Origin: JBBSHS01 sp038232515
Lineage (GTDB): Bacteria > Actinomycetota > Acidimicrobiia > Acidimicrobiales > JAUJNH01
Assembly: GCA_038232515.1 (NCBI GenBank)
Contig: JBBSHS010000096.1
Coordinates: 1 to 8,694 of the forward strand
Direction: 5' to 3'
Length of the DNA stretch: 8,694 nt
The notes under the pieces are model-generated. The model saw only the letters and a list, made by a program, of their open reading frames with translations. It made no database searches and was not told the DNA's origin. The position numbers were made by a program, and so were the translations under genes. The number at the start of each line of letters is the position of its first letter. Position 1 is the stretch's first letter. Of the stretch, positions 1 to 6,491 are shown piece after piece.

Positions 1-15
1 CCCCACACCCCCCAG

Positions 16-262
16 CCGGCTGCGCCGGCGGCTGTCCTGGTCCTTATGGAGCGGCCGCCTACCGCCAAGAGAAGGCGGCAAAGCTGACCGGAACCTCGCC
101 CGTGTGGGGGGCAAAGCCCGCCGGCTGCGCCGGCGGCTGTCCTGGTCCTTACGGCGTCGTGAGCGGCCGCCTACCACCACCCGAACGCGGCAAAGCTGAC
201 CGGATCCTCGCCCGTGTGGGGGGCAAAGCCGGCCGGCTGCGCCGGCGGCTGTCCTGGTCCTT
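16..262. repeat. Tandem 105-112 bp repeat, two full copies plus a partial third
   Basis: A 30-base core beginning CCGGCTGCGCCGGCGGCTG and ending TCCTGGTCCTT recurs at 16-45, 121-150 and 233-262, giving units of 105 and 112 bp; the third copy stops 8 bp before the rdgB stop codon. The parts between cores are also related: GAGCGGCCGCCTACC, GGCAAAGCTGACCGGA and CTCGCCCGTGTGGGGGGCAAAGCC are shared, while short stretches differ by substitutions and about 7 bp of indel. Each core holds a GCCGGC-TGC-GCCGGC hairpin, extended to 8 bp (CCGCCGGC/GCCGGCGG) in the second copy. Unit 1 has a second stem, GCCGCCT with AGGCGGC, weaker in unit 2. No coding frame looks conserved. It may be a dispersed intergenic repeat and may help end the rdgB transcript; function is unknown. 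Confidence 0.85.
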
Positions 263-270
263 CGACATCA

Positions 271-867
271 TTAGCGGGGGGTTTGCGCCAGGTGGGTGGC
301 CAGCGCCCGGAGGGAGCGGCCCCGGTGGCTGACGGCGTGCTTTTCAGCGGGGGCCATCTCCGCGAAGGTACGGCCGTCGCCCTCGACCGGTACGAACACG
401 GCGTCGTAGCCGAAGCCGGCGGCTCCCCGAGGGGCTTCGGCGATCATGCCCTCGCACACGCCGTGGCCCATCTGTTCGGTCCCGTCCGGGAAGCGGGCCA
501 GGGCCACCGTGCGGAAGCGGGCCGTCCGTCGCCCAGCCGGGACTCCGTCGAGCAGCCTCAGGAGCTTGGCCACGTTGTCGGCGTAGGTCACCCGCTCGCC
601 GGCGAAGCGGGCCGAGTAGACACCGGGGGCACCGTCGAGGGCGTCGACCTCCAGGCCGGTGTCGTCGGCCACCGCCGCCTCGCCCGTGGCGTCGGCCAAC
701 GCCCGCGCCTTGAGCCGGGCGTTGCCCTCGAGATCGGGAGCATCCTCCACCACGTCGGGCACGTCGTGCGGTCGGGGCACCAGCTCGATGTCGAGCCCGA
801 CCGTTCCCAGCACCTCCGCCATCTCGACGGCCTTGTCCGGGTTGGCGGACGCCAGAACCAGACGCAT
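271..867 (-). CDS. rdgB: RdgB/HAM1 family XTP/dITP pyrophosphatase
   Basis: Cytosolic nucleotide-pool sanitiser of 198 aa, the usual family length. It hydrolyses XTP, ITP and dITP to the monophosphate and pyrophosphate, keeping deaminated purines out of DNA and RNA. The family motifs appear in order: SANPDK at residues 7-12 (phosphate binding), EGNARLKA at 48-55, ADDTGLEVDAL at 67-77 with the expected catalytic Asp69, GAPGVYSARFAG at 79-90, GFGYDAVF at 151-158, and AEKHAVSHRGR at 174-184 (base recognition). The ATG at 867 is chosen because MRLVLASANPDK is a canonical N-terminus; the frame runs open upstream to 1140, but that part lies inside rph and is not conserved. It starts 14 bp after the rph stop and is the last gene of the operon. 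The Shine-Dalgarno is weak, so translational coupling to rph is likely. In M. tuberculosis Rv1341 holds the same place after rphA. Confidence 0.95.
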   Translation of the reverse strand: MRLVLASANPDKAVEMAEVLGTVGLDIELVPRPHDVPDVVEDAPDLEGNARLKARALADATGEAAVADDTGLEVDALDGAPGVYSARFAGERVTYADNVAKLLRLLDGVPAGRRTARFRTVALARFPDGTEQMGHGVCEGMIAEAPRGAAGFGYDAVFVPVEGDGRTFAEMAPAEKHAVSHRGRSLRALATHLAQTPR

Positions 868-881
868 CCGGACCGGCCCGT

Positions 882-1616
882 TCACCGGGCCGGAGGGGAC
901 GTGGACAGGACGTCGGCCTGCAGGGCGAGCAGGTCGACGATGCCGTGTTCGGCCAGGCCGAGAAGGTCGTCCAGCTCGTCCCGTGAGAAGGGCAGGCCCT
1001 CGGCCGTGCCCTGCACCTCGACGAACCGGCCCGAGGACGTCATCACCACGTTCATGTCGACCTGGGCCTTGACGTCCTCGACGTAGTCCAGGTCGAGCAC
1101 GGCCACGGCGTCGACGATGCCCACCGACACCGCCGCGCACGCCTGGTTGAGCGGGTGGGACTTGATGGTGCCCTTGGCCGCCAGGCGGGTGCAGGCGTCG
1201 TGGAGGGCGACGTAGGCGCCACAGATCGCCGCCGTGCGGGTGCCGCCGTCGGCCTGCAGCACATCGCAGTCGAGGGTGATCTGGGCCTCGCCCATGGCCA
1301 CCAGGTCGGTGACCGAGCGCAACGAGCGGCCGATGAGACGTTGGATCTCCTGGGTCCGACCGCTCTGCTTGCCCTTGGCCGCCTCCCGGTTGGTGCGGGT
1401 GGTCGTGCTCCCGGGCAGCATCGAGTACTCAGCGGTGACCCAGCCCCGGCCCGCTCCCCGCAGCCAGGGGGGGACCCGGTCCTCGATGGAGGCGGTGCAG
1501 AGCACCTTGGTCCGGCCGAAGGCGACGAGGACGGAGCCCGGCGCCAACTCGGTGTAGTCGCGTTCGATGGTGACGGGTCGCAGCCCGTCCACGGCTCGGC
1601 CGTAAGAGCGGTTCAC
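882..1616 (-). CDS. rph: Ribonuclease PH
   Basis: Phosphorolytic 3'-to-5' exoribonuclease of 244 aa that trims the 3' ends of tRNA precursors and other RNAs, using phosphate and releasing nucleoside diphosphates; the family forms hexameric rings. Visible hallmarks are GRAVDGLRPV at residues 6-15, SVLVAFGRTKVLCTAS at 28-43, GWVTAEYSMLPGST at 58-71, the phosphate/RNA-binding SGRTQEIQRLIGRSLR at 85-100, CDVLQADGGTRTAAI at 117-131, an acidic cluster with DMN at 187-189, and FVEVQGTAEG at 198-207. The GTG at 1616 is chosen over an upstream start at 1712 because homology begins there, an AGGAG lies 8 bases ahead (1625-1629), and GTGA overlaps the stop of the MBL gene by 4 bp. Translation is therefore probably coupled to the MBL gene. 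It corresponds to rphA (Rv1340) of M. tuberculosis. Confidence 0.95.
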   Translation of the reverse strand: MNRSYGRAVDGLRPVTIERDYTELAPGSVLVAFGRTKVLCTASIEDRVPPWLRGAGRGWVTAEYSMLPGSTTTRTNREAAKGKQSGRTQEIQRLIGRSLRSVTDLVAMGEAQITLDCDVLQADGGTRTAAICGAYVALHDACTRLAAKGTIKSHPLNQACAAVSVGIVDAVAVLDLDYVEDVKAQVDMNVVMTSSGRFVEVQGTAEGLPFSRDELDDLLGLAEHGIVDLLALQADVLSTSPPAR

Positions 1617-2344
1617 AGGGCGTACTCCTGTTGCATGGTGGCCAGCTCGACCGGCCCGCTGTAGCCCTCGGCGGCTTCGGCGGCCAGAGCATCCCGATCG
1701 GTGATCGGCCACAGGTGGGTGAGCACGAGGCGGCGGGCCCCGGCCTCACGGGCCTGGCGGCCGGCCTGCGCCCCCGACAGGTGCTGCCCTTCGCCCTCGT
1801 GGTCGGAGGTGAAGGTGGCCTCGCACAGGCACAGGTCGACCGGCGGCCCCAGGCTCGACAGGTGCCAGGCCGGGCCGGTGTCGGCCGAGTACAACAAGCT
1901 GGGCCCGTCCGGTTCGTCGACCTCGATCCGGGTGGCCAGCGTCTCGGGGCCGTGGTCGGTACGGGAGAACCGGAACCGCAGGCCGCCGATCTGGGCGTTG
2001 GCTTCGTCGTGCACGTCCCGCCACTCCAGGGTGGGAGCACCGGCGTGGTAGCTGTTCTCCCGCACACCGGGAGGGCAGTACACGGGGATGCCCGACCGGT
2101 GCACGACGTGGGCGCAGGCCACGTGGAAGCCCTCCAGGTCGCTGCGATGGTCGGGGTGCTCATGGGACAGGACCACGGCGTCGACGTCGAAAAGCGAGAC
2201 GTGGCGCTGCAGGTTGGCCAGTGTGCCAGGGCCGGCGTCGAGCCACACGGTGACACCGCCCCCCTGGACCAGGTAGCCGCTGCAGGCTCCGCCGGGCCCC
2301 GGGTAGCTGCCGTCGCATCCCAGCACGGTGAGGCTCAGCGGCAC
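1613..2344 (-). CDS. Metallo-beta-lactamase-fold hydrolase, Rv1339-like (putative cyclic-nucleotide phosphodiesterase)
   Basis: Protein of 243 aa with the MBL fold of the RNase Z/ElaC and cyclic-nucleotide phosphodiesterase branch. It opens with LTVLGCDGSYPGPGGACSGY (residues 5-24), typical of the Rv1339 group. The metal-binding motif HEHPDH is at 61-66 (H61, H63, D65, H66), and the other likely ligands are H131, D155 (SADTG) and H210 (LTH). A conserved HLSG at 188-191 is also present. In M. tuberculosis Rv1339 sits just upstream of rphA and has been reported as an atypical class II cAMP phosphodiesterase; carrying that activity over here is inference, and a tRNA 3'-processing or other phosphodiesterase role is possible. 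The GTG at 2344 is preferred because MPLSLTVLG matches the family start; the frame stays open to 2575 only across cysM. It begins 20 bp after the cysM stop and overlaps rph by 4 bp. Confidence 0.85.
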   Translation of the reverse strand: MPLSLTVLGCDGSYPGPGGACSGYLVQGGGVTVWLDAGPGTLANLQRHVSLFDVDAVVLSHEHPDHRSDLEGFHVACAHVVHRSGIPVYCPPGVRENSYHAGAPTLEWRDVHDEANAQIGGLRFRFSRTDHGPETLATRIEVDEPDGPSLLYSADTGPAWHLSSLGPPVDLCLCEATFTSDHEGEGQHLSGAQAGRQAREAGARRLVLTHLWPITDRDALAAEAAEGYSGPVELATMQQEYAL

Positions 2345-2364
2345 GGAGACCAGCCTACGCCGCC

Positions 2365-3312
2365 TCAGAAATAGATTATCTCCCTGGCGCGGGCCTCGAC
2401 GGTGTCGAGATCGTCGGTCCACGCCCCGGTGGACAGGTACTTCCAACCGCCGTCGCACACGATGGTGACGATGGTCCCCTCGTCGATGGCGGCGGCCAAC
2501 TTGGCGGCGGCGGCCATGATGGCGCCCGACGAGATGCCGGCGAAGACGCCGCTCTCGGTCAGCCGCCGGGTCCACTCGATGGACTCCCGGGGCCGCACGA
2601 TCATCTTGCGGTCCAACAGCTCAAAACCGTGGTTGGCCGAGAACAGCTCGGGGATGTAGCCCTCGTCGAGGTTCTTGAGACCGTCGACCAACTCGCCCAC
2701 CGGTGGCTCGACCGCCCAGACCTGCACCGCCGGATTGTGCTCCTTCAGGAAACGGCCGACGCCCATGAGGGTGCCGCTCGTCCCCAGGCCAGCCACGAAG
2801 TGGGTGATCTCGGGGCAGTCCCGCCAGATCTCGGGCCCGGTGCCCTCGTAATGGGCCCGCATGTTGGCCTGGTTCGAGTACTGGTGCAGGAAAACCCAGT
2901 CCGGTTGCTCAGCGGCCATGGCCTTGGCCCGCCGCATGGCTCCGTTGGAGCCCTCGGGCCCCGGCGACGGGATGATCTCCGCCCCCCATACCTGGAGAAC
3001 CTGGCGACGCTCGATGGACACGTTCTCCGGCATGACGATCTTGATCCGGTAGCCCTTGATCTTGGCGATCATGGCCATGGCGATGCCGGTGTTGCCCGAG
3101 CTCGACTCGATGAGCGTGGCCCCGGGGGCCAGCCGGCCCTCCTTCTCGGCCTCTTGGATCATGTACTTGGCCGCCCTGTCCTTGACCGAACCACCAGGGT
3201 TCTGGCCTTCGAGCTTGGCCAGGATGCGGACGCGGCGGTTGGGGGAAAGCTCGCTCACATCCACCATCGGCGTGTCGCCGATGAGGTCGACGATCGACTC
3301 GTAGACCGTCAT
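2365..3312 (-). CDS. cysM: CysO-dependent cysteine synthase (CysM, O-phosphoserine sulfhydrylase type)
   Basis: PLP-dependent enzyme of the cysteine synthase family, 315 aa (M. tuberculosis CysM is 323). It should convert O-phosphoserine to an aminoacrylate intermediate and add sulfur from thiocarboxylated CysO, giving CysO-cysteine. Visible: GGSVKDRA at 40-47 with PLP Lys44; the substrate loop SSGNTG at 71-76; MPENVSIERR at 94-103; HFVAGLGTSGTLMG at 171-184, whose GTSGT 177-181 binds the PLP phosphate; SSG at 261-263; and GWKYLSTGAW at 289-298, shared with M. tuberculosis CysM. The CysO-dependent assignment rests on this similarity and on the cysO and mec neighbours. The ATG at 3312 overlaps the cysO stop as ATGA, implying translational coupling. 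Odd: the position of Arg220, the O-phosphoserine selector in M. tuberculosis (ALRNMDEG), is Lys213 here (GLKNLDEG). An O-acetylserine-type enzyme is the alternative. Confidence 0.93.
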   Translation of the reverse strand: MTVYESIVDLIGDTPMVDVSELSPNRRVRILAKLEGQNPGGSVKDRAAKYMIQEAEKEGRLAPGATLIESSSGNTGIAMAMIAKIKGYRIKIVMPENVSIERRQVLQVWGAEIIPSPGPEGSNGAMRRAKAMAAEQPDWVFLHQYSNQANMRAHYEGTGPEIWRDCPEITHFVAGLGTSGTLMGVGRFLKEHNPAVQVWAVEPPVGELVDGLKNLDEGYIPELFSANHGFELLDRKMIVRPRESIEWTRRLTESGVFAGISSGAIMAAAAKLAAAIDEGTIVTIVCDGGWKYLSTGAWTDDLDTVEARAREIIYF

Positions 3313-3590
3313 CGACCGCAGCCGCCGGCCACCGCCGGCAGGATCGAGATCTCGTCGGCGTCGCCGACCTTGGTGTCCTGCTGGTCGAGGTAGCGCACGT
3401 CGTCGTCGTTCACGTACACGTTGACGAACCTGGGCATCGAACCGTCGGCGTTGCGAAGCTGGCCGGCCATGCCGGGATAGCGGTCTTCGAGGTCCTGGAG
3501 CACCTCGGCCACCGTGGCGCCGGCCGATGTCACCGTGGCCGCGCCCCCGGCGTGGTTGCGAAGGATGGTGGGAAGTCGGACCTGGGGCAC
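3309..3590 (-). CDS. cysO: CysO-type sulfur-carrier protein (ThiS/MoaD fold) with a Cys-Gly-Arg tail after Gly-Gly
   Basis: Ubiquitin-like beta-grasp sulfur carrier of 93 aa. In the CysO pathway its C-terminal glycine is adenylated by a MoeB/MoeZ-type enzyme and turned into a thiocarboxylate, which CysM uses to make cysteine. Motifs shared with M. tuberculosis CysO are PTILRNHAGG near the N-terminus, RFVNVYVNDDDVRYL in the second half, and ILPAVAGG close to the end. M. tuberculosis CysO ends at Gly-Gly; this protein continues with Cys-Gly-Arg, so the glycine must be exposed by proteolysis before activation. QbsE of Pseudomonas is a known carrier with such a tail, removed by the JAMM protease QbsD, and the neighbouring gene here is a JAMM protease. 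The start is GTG at 3590 with AGGAG at 3596-3600, 5 bases ahead. It lies 36 bp after mec and overlaps cysM by 4 bp. Confidence 0.93.
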   Translation of the reverse strand: MPQVRLPTILRNHAGGAATVTSAGATVAEVLQDLEDRYPGMAGQLRNADGSMPRFVNVYVNDDDVRYLDQQDTKVGDADEISILPAVAGGCGR

Positions 3591-3626
3591 GGGCGCTCCT
3601 GAAAGTTGACCTTGTCACTGATGATT

Positions 3627-4034
3627 CTACGCCCCATCCAGGACCACCGGCTCCTCGGTGACCTTCCCCTCGACGATCCGGTAGGACCGGGTGACCGGCT
3701 CGCCGTCCTTCAGGCTGACCAGCACGTAGTGCCAGGCCGGGTCGGGCGCCTGGGCCACGTCGATGGGCGACGGGTAGGCGACGGTGTGGGTGTGGGAGTG
3801 GAACACCCCCAGGATCTCCAGGCCCCGCGCCTCGGCGTCACGGTCGGCCTTCAGGTGGTCCCCCGGCTCGACCTCGTAGACGCGGGCCGATGCGGCCGCG
3901 TTCCGGCACGGGTAGCAGATCAGCGCCTCGCCGGTGGACGGGCGCCCGGCCAGCAGCCCGCACGCCTCCAGGGGCAGACCGTCGAGGCAGTGGCCGATCA
4001 TGCGCAGGTGGGCGGAGGGGGCGAGGAGCAGCAT
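3627..4034 (-). CDS. mec: JAMM/MPN+ zinc protease Mec (CysO-cysteine hydrolase)
   Basis: Zinc-dependent isopeptidase-like protease of 135 aa (M. tuberculosis Mec is 146). Mec cuts the CysO-cysteine adduct after Gly-Gly, freeing cysteine and regenerating CysO. The JAMM signature is complete: Glu23 in LEACGLLAG, then H79-S-H81, seven residues, S89 and D92 (HSHTHT...YPSPID). The run WHYVLVSLKDG at 101-111 and the end SYRIVEGKVTEEPV at 117-130 closely match M. tuberculosis Mec. It is the first gene of the operon. The ATG at 4034 is immediately preceded by an in-frame GTG at 4037, and a TACGGT -10-like box ends 6 bases ahead of that GTG, so the mRNA may be leaderless and start at GTG. The frame is open to 4175, but that part shows no conservation. 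Given the CysO tail here, Mec may also process newly made CysO; that is inference. Confidence 0.92.
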   Translation of the reverse strand: MLLLAPSAHLRMIGHCLDGLPLEACGLLAGRPSTGEALICYPCRNAAASARVYEVEPGDHLKADRDAEARGLEILGVFHSHTHTVAYPSPIDVAQAPDPAWHYVLVSLKDGEPVTRSYRIVEGKVTEEPVVLDGA

Positions 4035-4043
4035 CACCGCCGG

Positions 4044-4049
4044 ACCGTA
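4044..4049 (-). promoter_or_regulatory. Putative -10 element for the mec operon
   Basis: On the minus strand TACGGT fits the actinobacterial -10 pattern TAnnnT and stands 6 bases ahead of GTG 4037 and 9 bases ahead of ATG 4034. That spacing puts transcription start at or next to the start codon, as in leaderless actinobacterial transcripts, and no clear Shine-Dalgarno is seen. No good -35 lies at 16-18 bp; TTGCAA at 4063-4068 is only 13 bp away. Confidence 0.4.
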
Positions 4050-4320
4050 GCAACCGTCCGGTTTGCAAGATCTTTGTTGAGCCGCGTTGAACCAGGGCGT
4101 CCAGTGGCGGGCGCGTTGAACAGGCTCGGGTGGGTCCAAGGATCGGCGACCTCCCTTGCGGCAGCACGCTGACATACGCGACTCGCCGGGAGCGGGTCAG
4201 GCAACCACGTTCGCGCTCGCTTGGTGGGAGGGGTCCGGCGTCGTGCTACGGGCGACGTCCCCGAAGGGCGTCATAGCGAGGTCGACGTCGTTCCGGGCCC
4301 CCGCGCCGATCTCGGGCGGG
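4050..4320. other. Intergenic region between mec and the IS110 remnant
   Basis: No gene is supported here. The mec-proximal part holds the operon promoter region. GCGTTGAAC occurs twice in direct orientation, at 4084-4092 and 4113-4121, with a related GTTGA at 4076-4080; these could be operator half-sites or chance. The part from about 4140 to 4320 lies just past the stop codon of the transposase remnant and probably includes the 3' noncoding end of that element. I could not define its boundary, a target duplication or inverted ends. Confidence 0.5.
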
Positions 4321-5675
4321 TCAGCCCCGAGCGCGTCTGGCGGTGATGTTGTCGGCCTCACCCCCTTCGGGCACGCTGGTGAGCGGCGGCGGGCACGTCA
4401 CGTCGTTCTGGTGGGCCCGTCGGGTCTTCGCCATGGCGGTCATGCCCGCCTCCACCGACGCGGTCCACCTGGTTGGGTCATAGGGTTTCTGGTCCCGCAG
4501 CATGGCGAAGGCCAGGCGGTGGGCCCGGTGCCCGACGGCCCCCGCCGCCACCGAGGCCGGCTTGCCGGCGCCCAGCAGCCGGCGGCGGTAGTCGCGGAAG
4601 TCGGGTTCGTGCTGGCCCAGTCCCCGCCCCAGCTCGATGATGGCCTGGCGCAGCTCGACCGAGCCCTCCCGGCTGATGTGCTGGCCGGGCCGGGACCGAC
4701 CTGCCGACTCGTAGAGCGCCCGGGACCAGGCCAGCGCCACGGTAGGCGGCGGCGTTGGGGAACCGGGCCGGGTCGCCGATCCCGGGCCCGTAGTTCGATG
4801 CCCGCACCACCGCTACCCCCGGCGGGTGGCGGCCAGGACCTCGCCCAGGGCGGTCTCGGCGGCGGCGATCTCGAACTCGAGGTCGCCCAGCAGGGCCACG
4901 TCGGCGGCCAGGACCCGCCCGAGGGCAGCCCGCTCGGCAGCTGGCAGGCGCAGCGCCACCCGGGCCGCGTCGACCACCTGGGTCGCCTTGGGCCCCGACA
5001 GGGCCACCCCTCGTCGGGCCACGAAGCGGCGCAGCCCTCGACGCCCTGGCGGCGGACGCGGTCGGGGTGGCAGATGTCGGTGAGGATGACCCGCCCGGCC
5101 CGAGCCCCGAGCAGGTCACTGAAGCAGCCGTCCAGGCCGGGGAAGACCAGGTCGAGCTGGCCGATCACCTGATTTGCCAATGCCACCCGGGCGGCGACCT
5201 TGCGCCGGCGGTGGGCCACCCAGGCGGCCTGGGTGGCCAATGCGTCGGTGCGCACCGCCGGGAACCGCCCGGCGCCTCGCACCATCAGCTCGGCGTCGCT
5301 CTTCAGCCGGCGCAGCAACTGCTGGGCCCGGGCCTCCTTGACCGCTGCTGGGTTGAGCTCGACGACCTCGTGGCCGCCGGCCCGCAGCCGTGCCACCAGG
5401 TGCGGTGGTAGTGCCCGGCCGATTCACACCGACCCGGACGACCTCGGCCGAGCGGGCCGCCTCGGCCCGGGCGATCGCCCCGGCCAGCACCGCGAACCCG
5501 GTCTCGGTGAGCGGGAACTCGAACGGGGCCACGATCATCTCGCCGTAGTGATCGGCCACCAGGGCCATCGCCGTCGCCTTGCCGACGTCGACCGGCACCA
5601 CCAGGCACCGCTCGAGGTCACGCCCGCGGTGCGGGCCATGAACTGCGCTTGAAGTTGTCCACCAACATGGGCCAT
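4321..5675 (-). pseudogene. IS110-family transposase, degraded by multiple frameshifts
   Basis: A recognisable but broken IS110 transposase (DEDD RuvC-like N-domain, coiled coil, Transposase_20 C-domain). Fragments lie in order across shifting frames: VVPVDVGKATAMAL with the first catalytic Asp (about 5610-5570), CESAGHYHRTW (about 5430-5400, second frame), LRAGGHEVVELNPAAVKEA to DICHPDRVRRQGVEG (5396 to about 5060, third frame), GPKATQVVDAARVALRL to a TAG stop (5022-4813), VVRASNYGPGIGDPARFPNA (about 4800-4745), then ALYESAGRSRPGQHISREGS, with the likely active-site serine, to the stop at 4321. At least five frame changes are needed. The usual stretch after LKSDA that carries the last Asp also seems deleted in frame. 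A strong AGGAGG at 5685-5690 precedes ATG 5675. Neighbouring genes are intact, so decay rather than poor sequence is likelier. Inactive as a transposase. Confidence 0.85.
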
Positions 5676-5858
5676 CAGGGAAGTCCTCCTGTGAGGTCGG
5701 GTTGCCGTCCCTCACGCTGGGGCCCCGGCTAAACCGAGTGGGGGACCCGTCGAAGGTGTATCAGCGGGGGCGATGAGGGTCTGTAGGGTCCGCCAACCGG
5801 CCGATGGCGGCTGGTAGACACGGCTGGCGATGTGGGCCGTCGCCGCCGGAAAGATGTC
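5676..5858. other. Divergent intergenic region between the IS110 remnant and the lipoprotein gene
   Basis: No gene is supported. On the minus strand the remnant's Shine-Dalgarno AGGAGG (5685-5690) is visible, and the sequence beyond it should contain the noncoding 5' end of the element, where IS110-group elements encode their bridge RNA; I cannot fold it reliably. On the plus strand TAGGGT at 5784-5789 is a possible -10 for the lipoprotein gene, with no clear -35. Confidence 0.4.
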
Positions 5859-6467
5859 ATGAGATCCACCCGTCCGCTCGTAATCGTCATGGTGACGGCC
5901 GCCGTGCTCGGGTGTTCGCGGGCCGGAGCCGGCGGCGAGACGGCCAGCACCGAGGCGGCAGTGACCGCCGCAGTGACCGCTGCGTCGGCGGCCACCGACG
6001 TCCCCCGCACGGGCACGTCGGGCCCGGTGGGCACGTCCACGACCTCCACCCGACCGGCCCCTTCCACGACGGCTGGCCCCTACACCGAGACCGGCGTCAA
6101 GCAGCCCTTGTCGGGAGGCGGCACCGTGGCCGTGCGGTCCAGCCAACCCACCGCCACCCCCAAGGGAGTCCCGCCCCCGCCGACCGGCAGCCTCTACGCC
6201 GTGGTCGTGGCCACCTTCTGCGCGACCCCGGCGGCACCGATGACCGACCTCGACCCGGCCCGCTTCCGGGTCGAGGTGGGCGGTCAGGGCTATGTCGGCC
6301 ACAGCGGCGGTGAGCCGCCCATCGGCCGGTTGCCGCTGACCACGGGCACGACCGTCAACGCCGGCACGTGCCTCGACGCCACCGTGTCCTTCGTCATCGC
6401 CGGCGAGCTCCACATTGAGACGGTGGCCTACGACACGTCGACCGGCCCTCTGCGCTGGGCCGCCTGA
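5859..6467 (+). CDS. Putative secreted lipoprotein of unknown function
   Basis: Protein of 202 aa. The N-terminus MRSTRPLVIVMVTAAVLGC is a lipoprotein signal: basic start, hydrophobic core, lipobox VLGC at 16-19 with Cys19 as the predicted lipidated residue. Residues about 20-75 are low-complexity Ala/Thr/Ser/Gly/Pro, a typical spacer to the cell wall. From about 110 to 195 there is a compact domain with alternating hydrophobic strands (LYAVVVATFCA, FRVEVGGQGYVG, TCLDATVSFVIAGELHIETVAY) that resembles an Ig-like or DUF4352-type beta sandwich, though this is only a shape match. Cys121 and Cys171 could form a disulfide after export. The ATG at 5859 gives a proper signal peptide; a GTG at 5832 would add nine residues (MGRRRRKDV) and is less likely. 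smpB follows 24 bp after the stop. I do not recognise the family. Confidence 0.75.
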   Translation: MRSTRPLVIVMVTAAVLGCSRAGAGGETASTEAAVTAAVTAASAATDVPRTGTSGPVGTSTTSTRPAPSTTAGPYTETGVKQPLSGGGTVAVRSSQPTATPKGVPPPPTGSLYAVVVATFCATPAAPMTDLDPARFRVEVGGQGYVGHSGGEPPIGRLPLTTGTTVNAGTCLDATVSFVIAGELHIETVAYDTSTGPLRWAA

Positions 6468-6474
6468 CCGGCGG

Positions 6475-6480
6475 TAGCCT
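6475..6480 (+). promoter_or_regulatory. Putative -10 element for smpB
   Basis: TAGCCT (TAnnnT type) lies 11 bases ahead of the smpB ATG, which has no Shine-Dalgarno in front of it. This would give a transcript with a leader of only a few bases. No -35 is recognisable. smpB could equally be read through from the lipoprotein gene. Confidence 0.35.
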
Positions 6481-6491
6481 GGCCGGCTCCC

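Noticed and set aside
16..262. CRISPR array
   Set aside because: Units exceed 100 bp, the supposed spacers are related to one another, and there are no cas genes.
214..1086. Long plus-strand open frame opposite rdgB and rph
   Set aside because: It is the antisense shadow of two well-recognised minus-strand genes, has no domain resemblance, and its beginning comes from the tandem repeat.
1631..3393. Plus-strand open frames opposite the MBL gene and cysM
   Set aside because: High GC keeps antisense frames open; the minus-strand proteins carry complete catalytic motifs and these do not.
3606..5172. Plus-strand open frames over mec and the IS110 remnant
   Set aside because: They are shadows of mec and the transposase pseudogene without recognisable motifs.
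4321..5675. Programmed frameshifting in the IS110 transposase
   Set aside because: Too many frame changes, a premature TAG and an internal deletion; IS110 transposases are normally a single frame.
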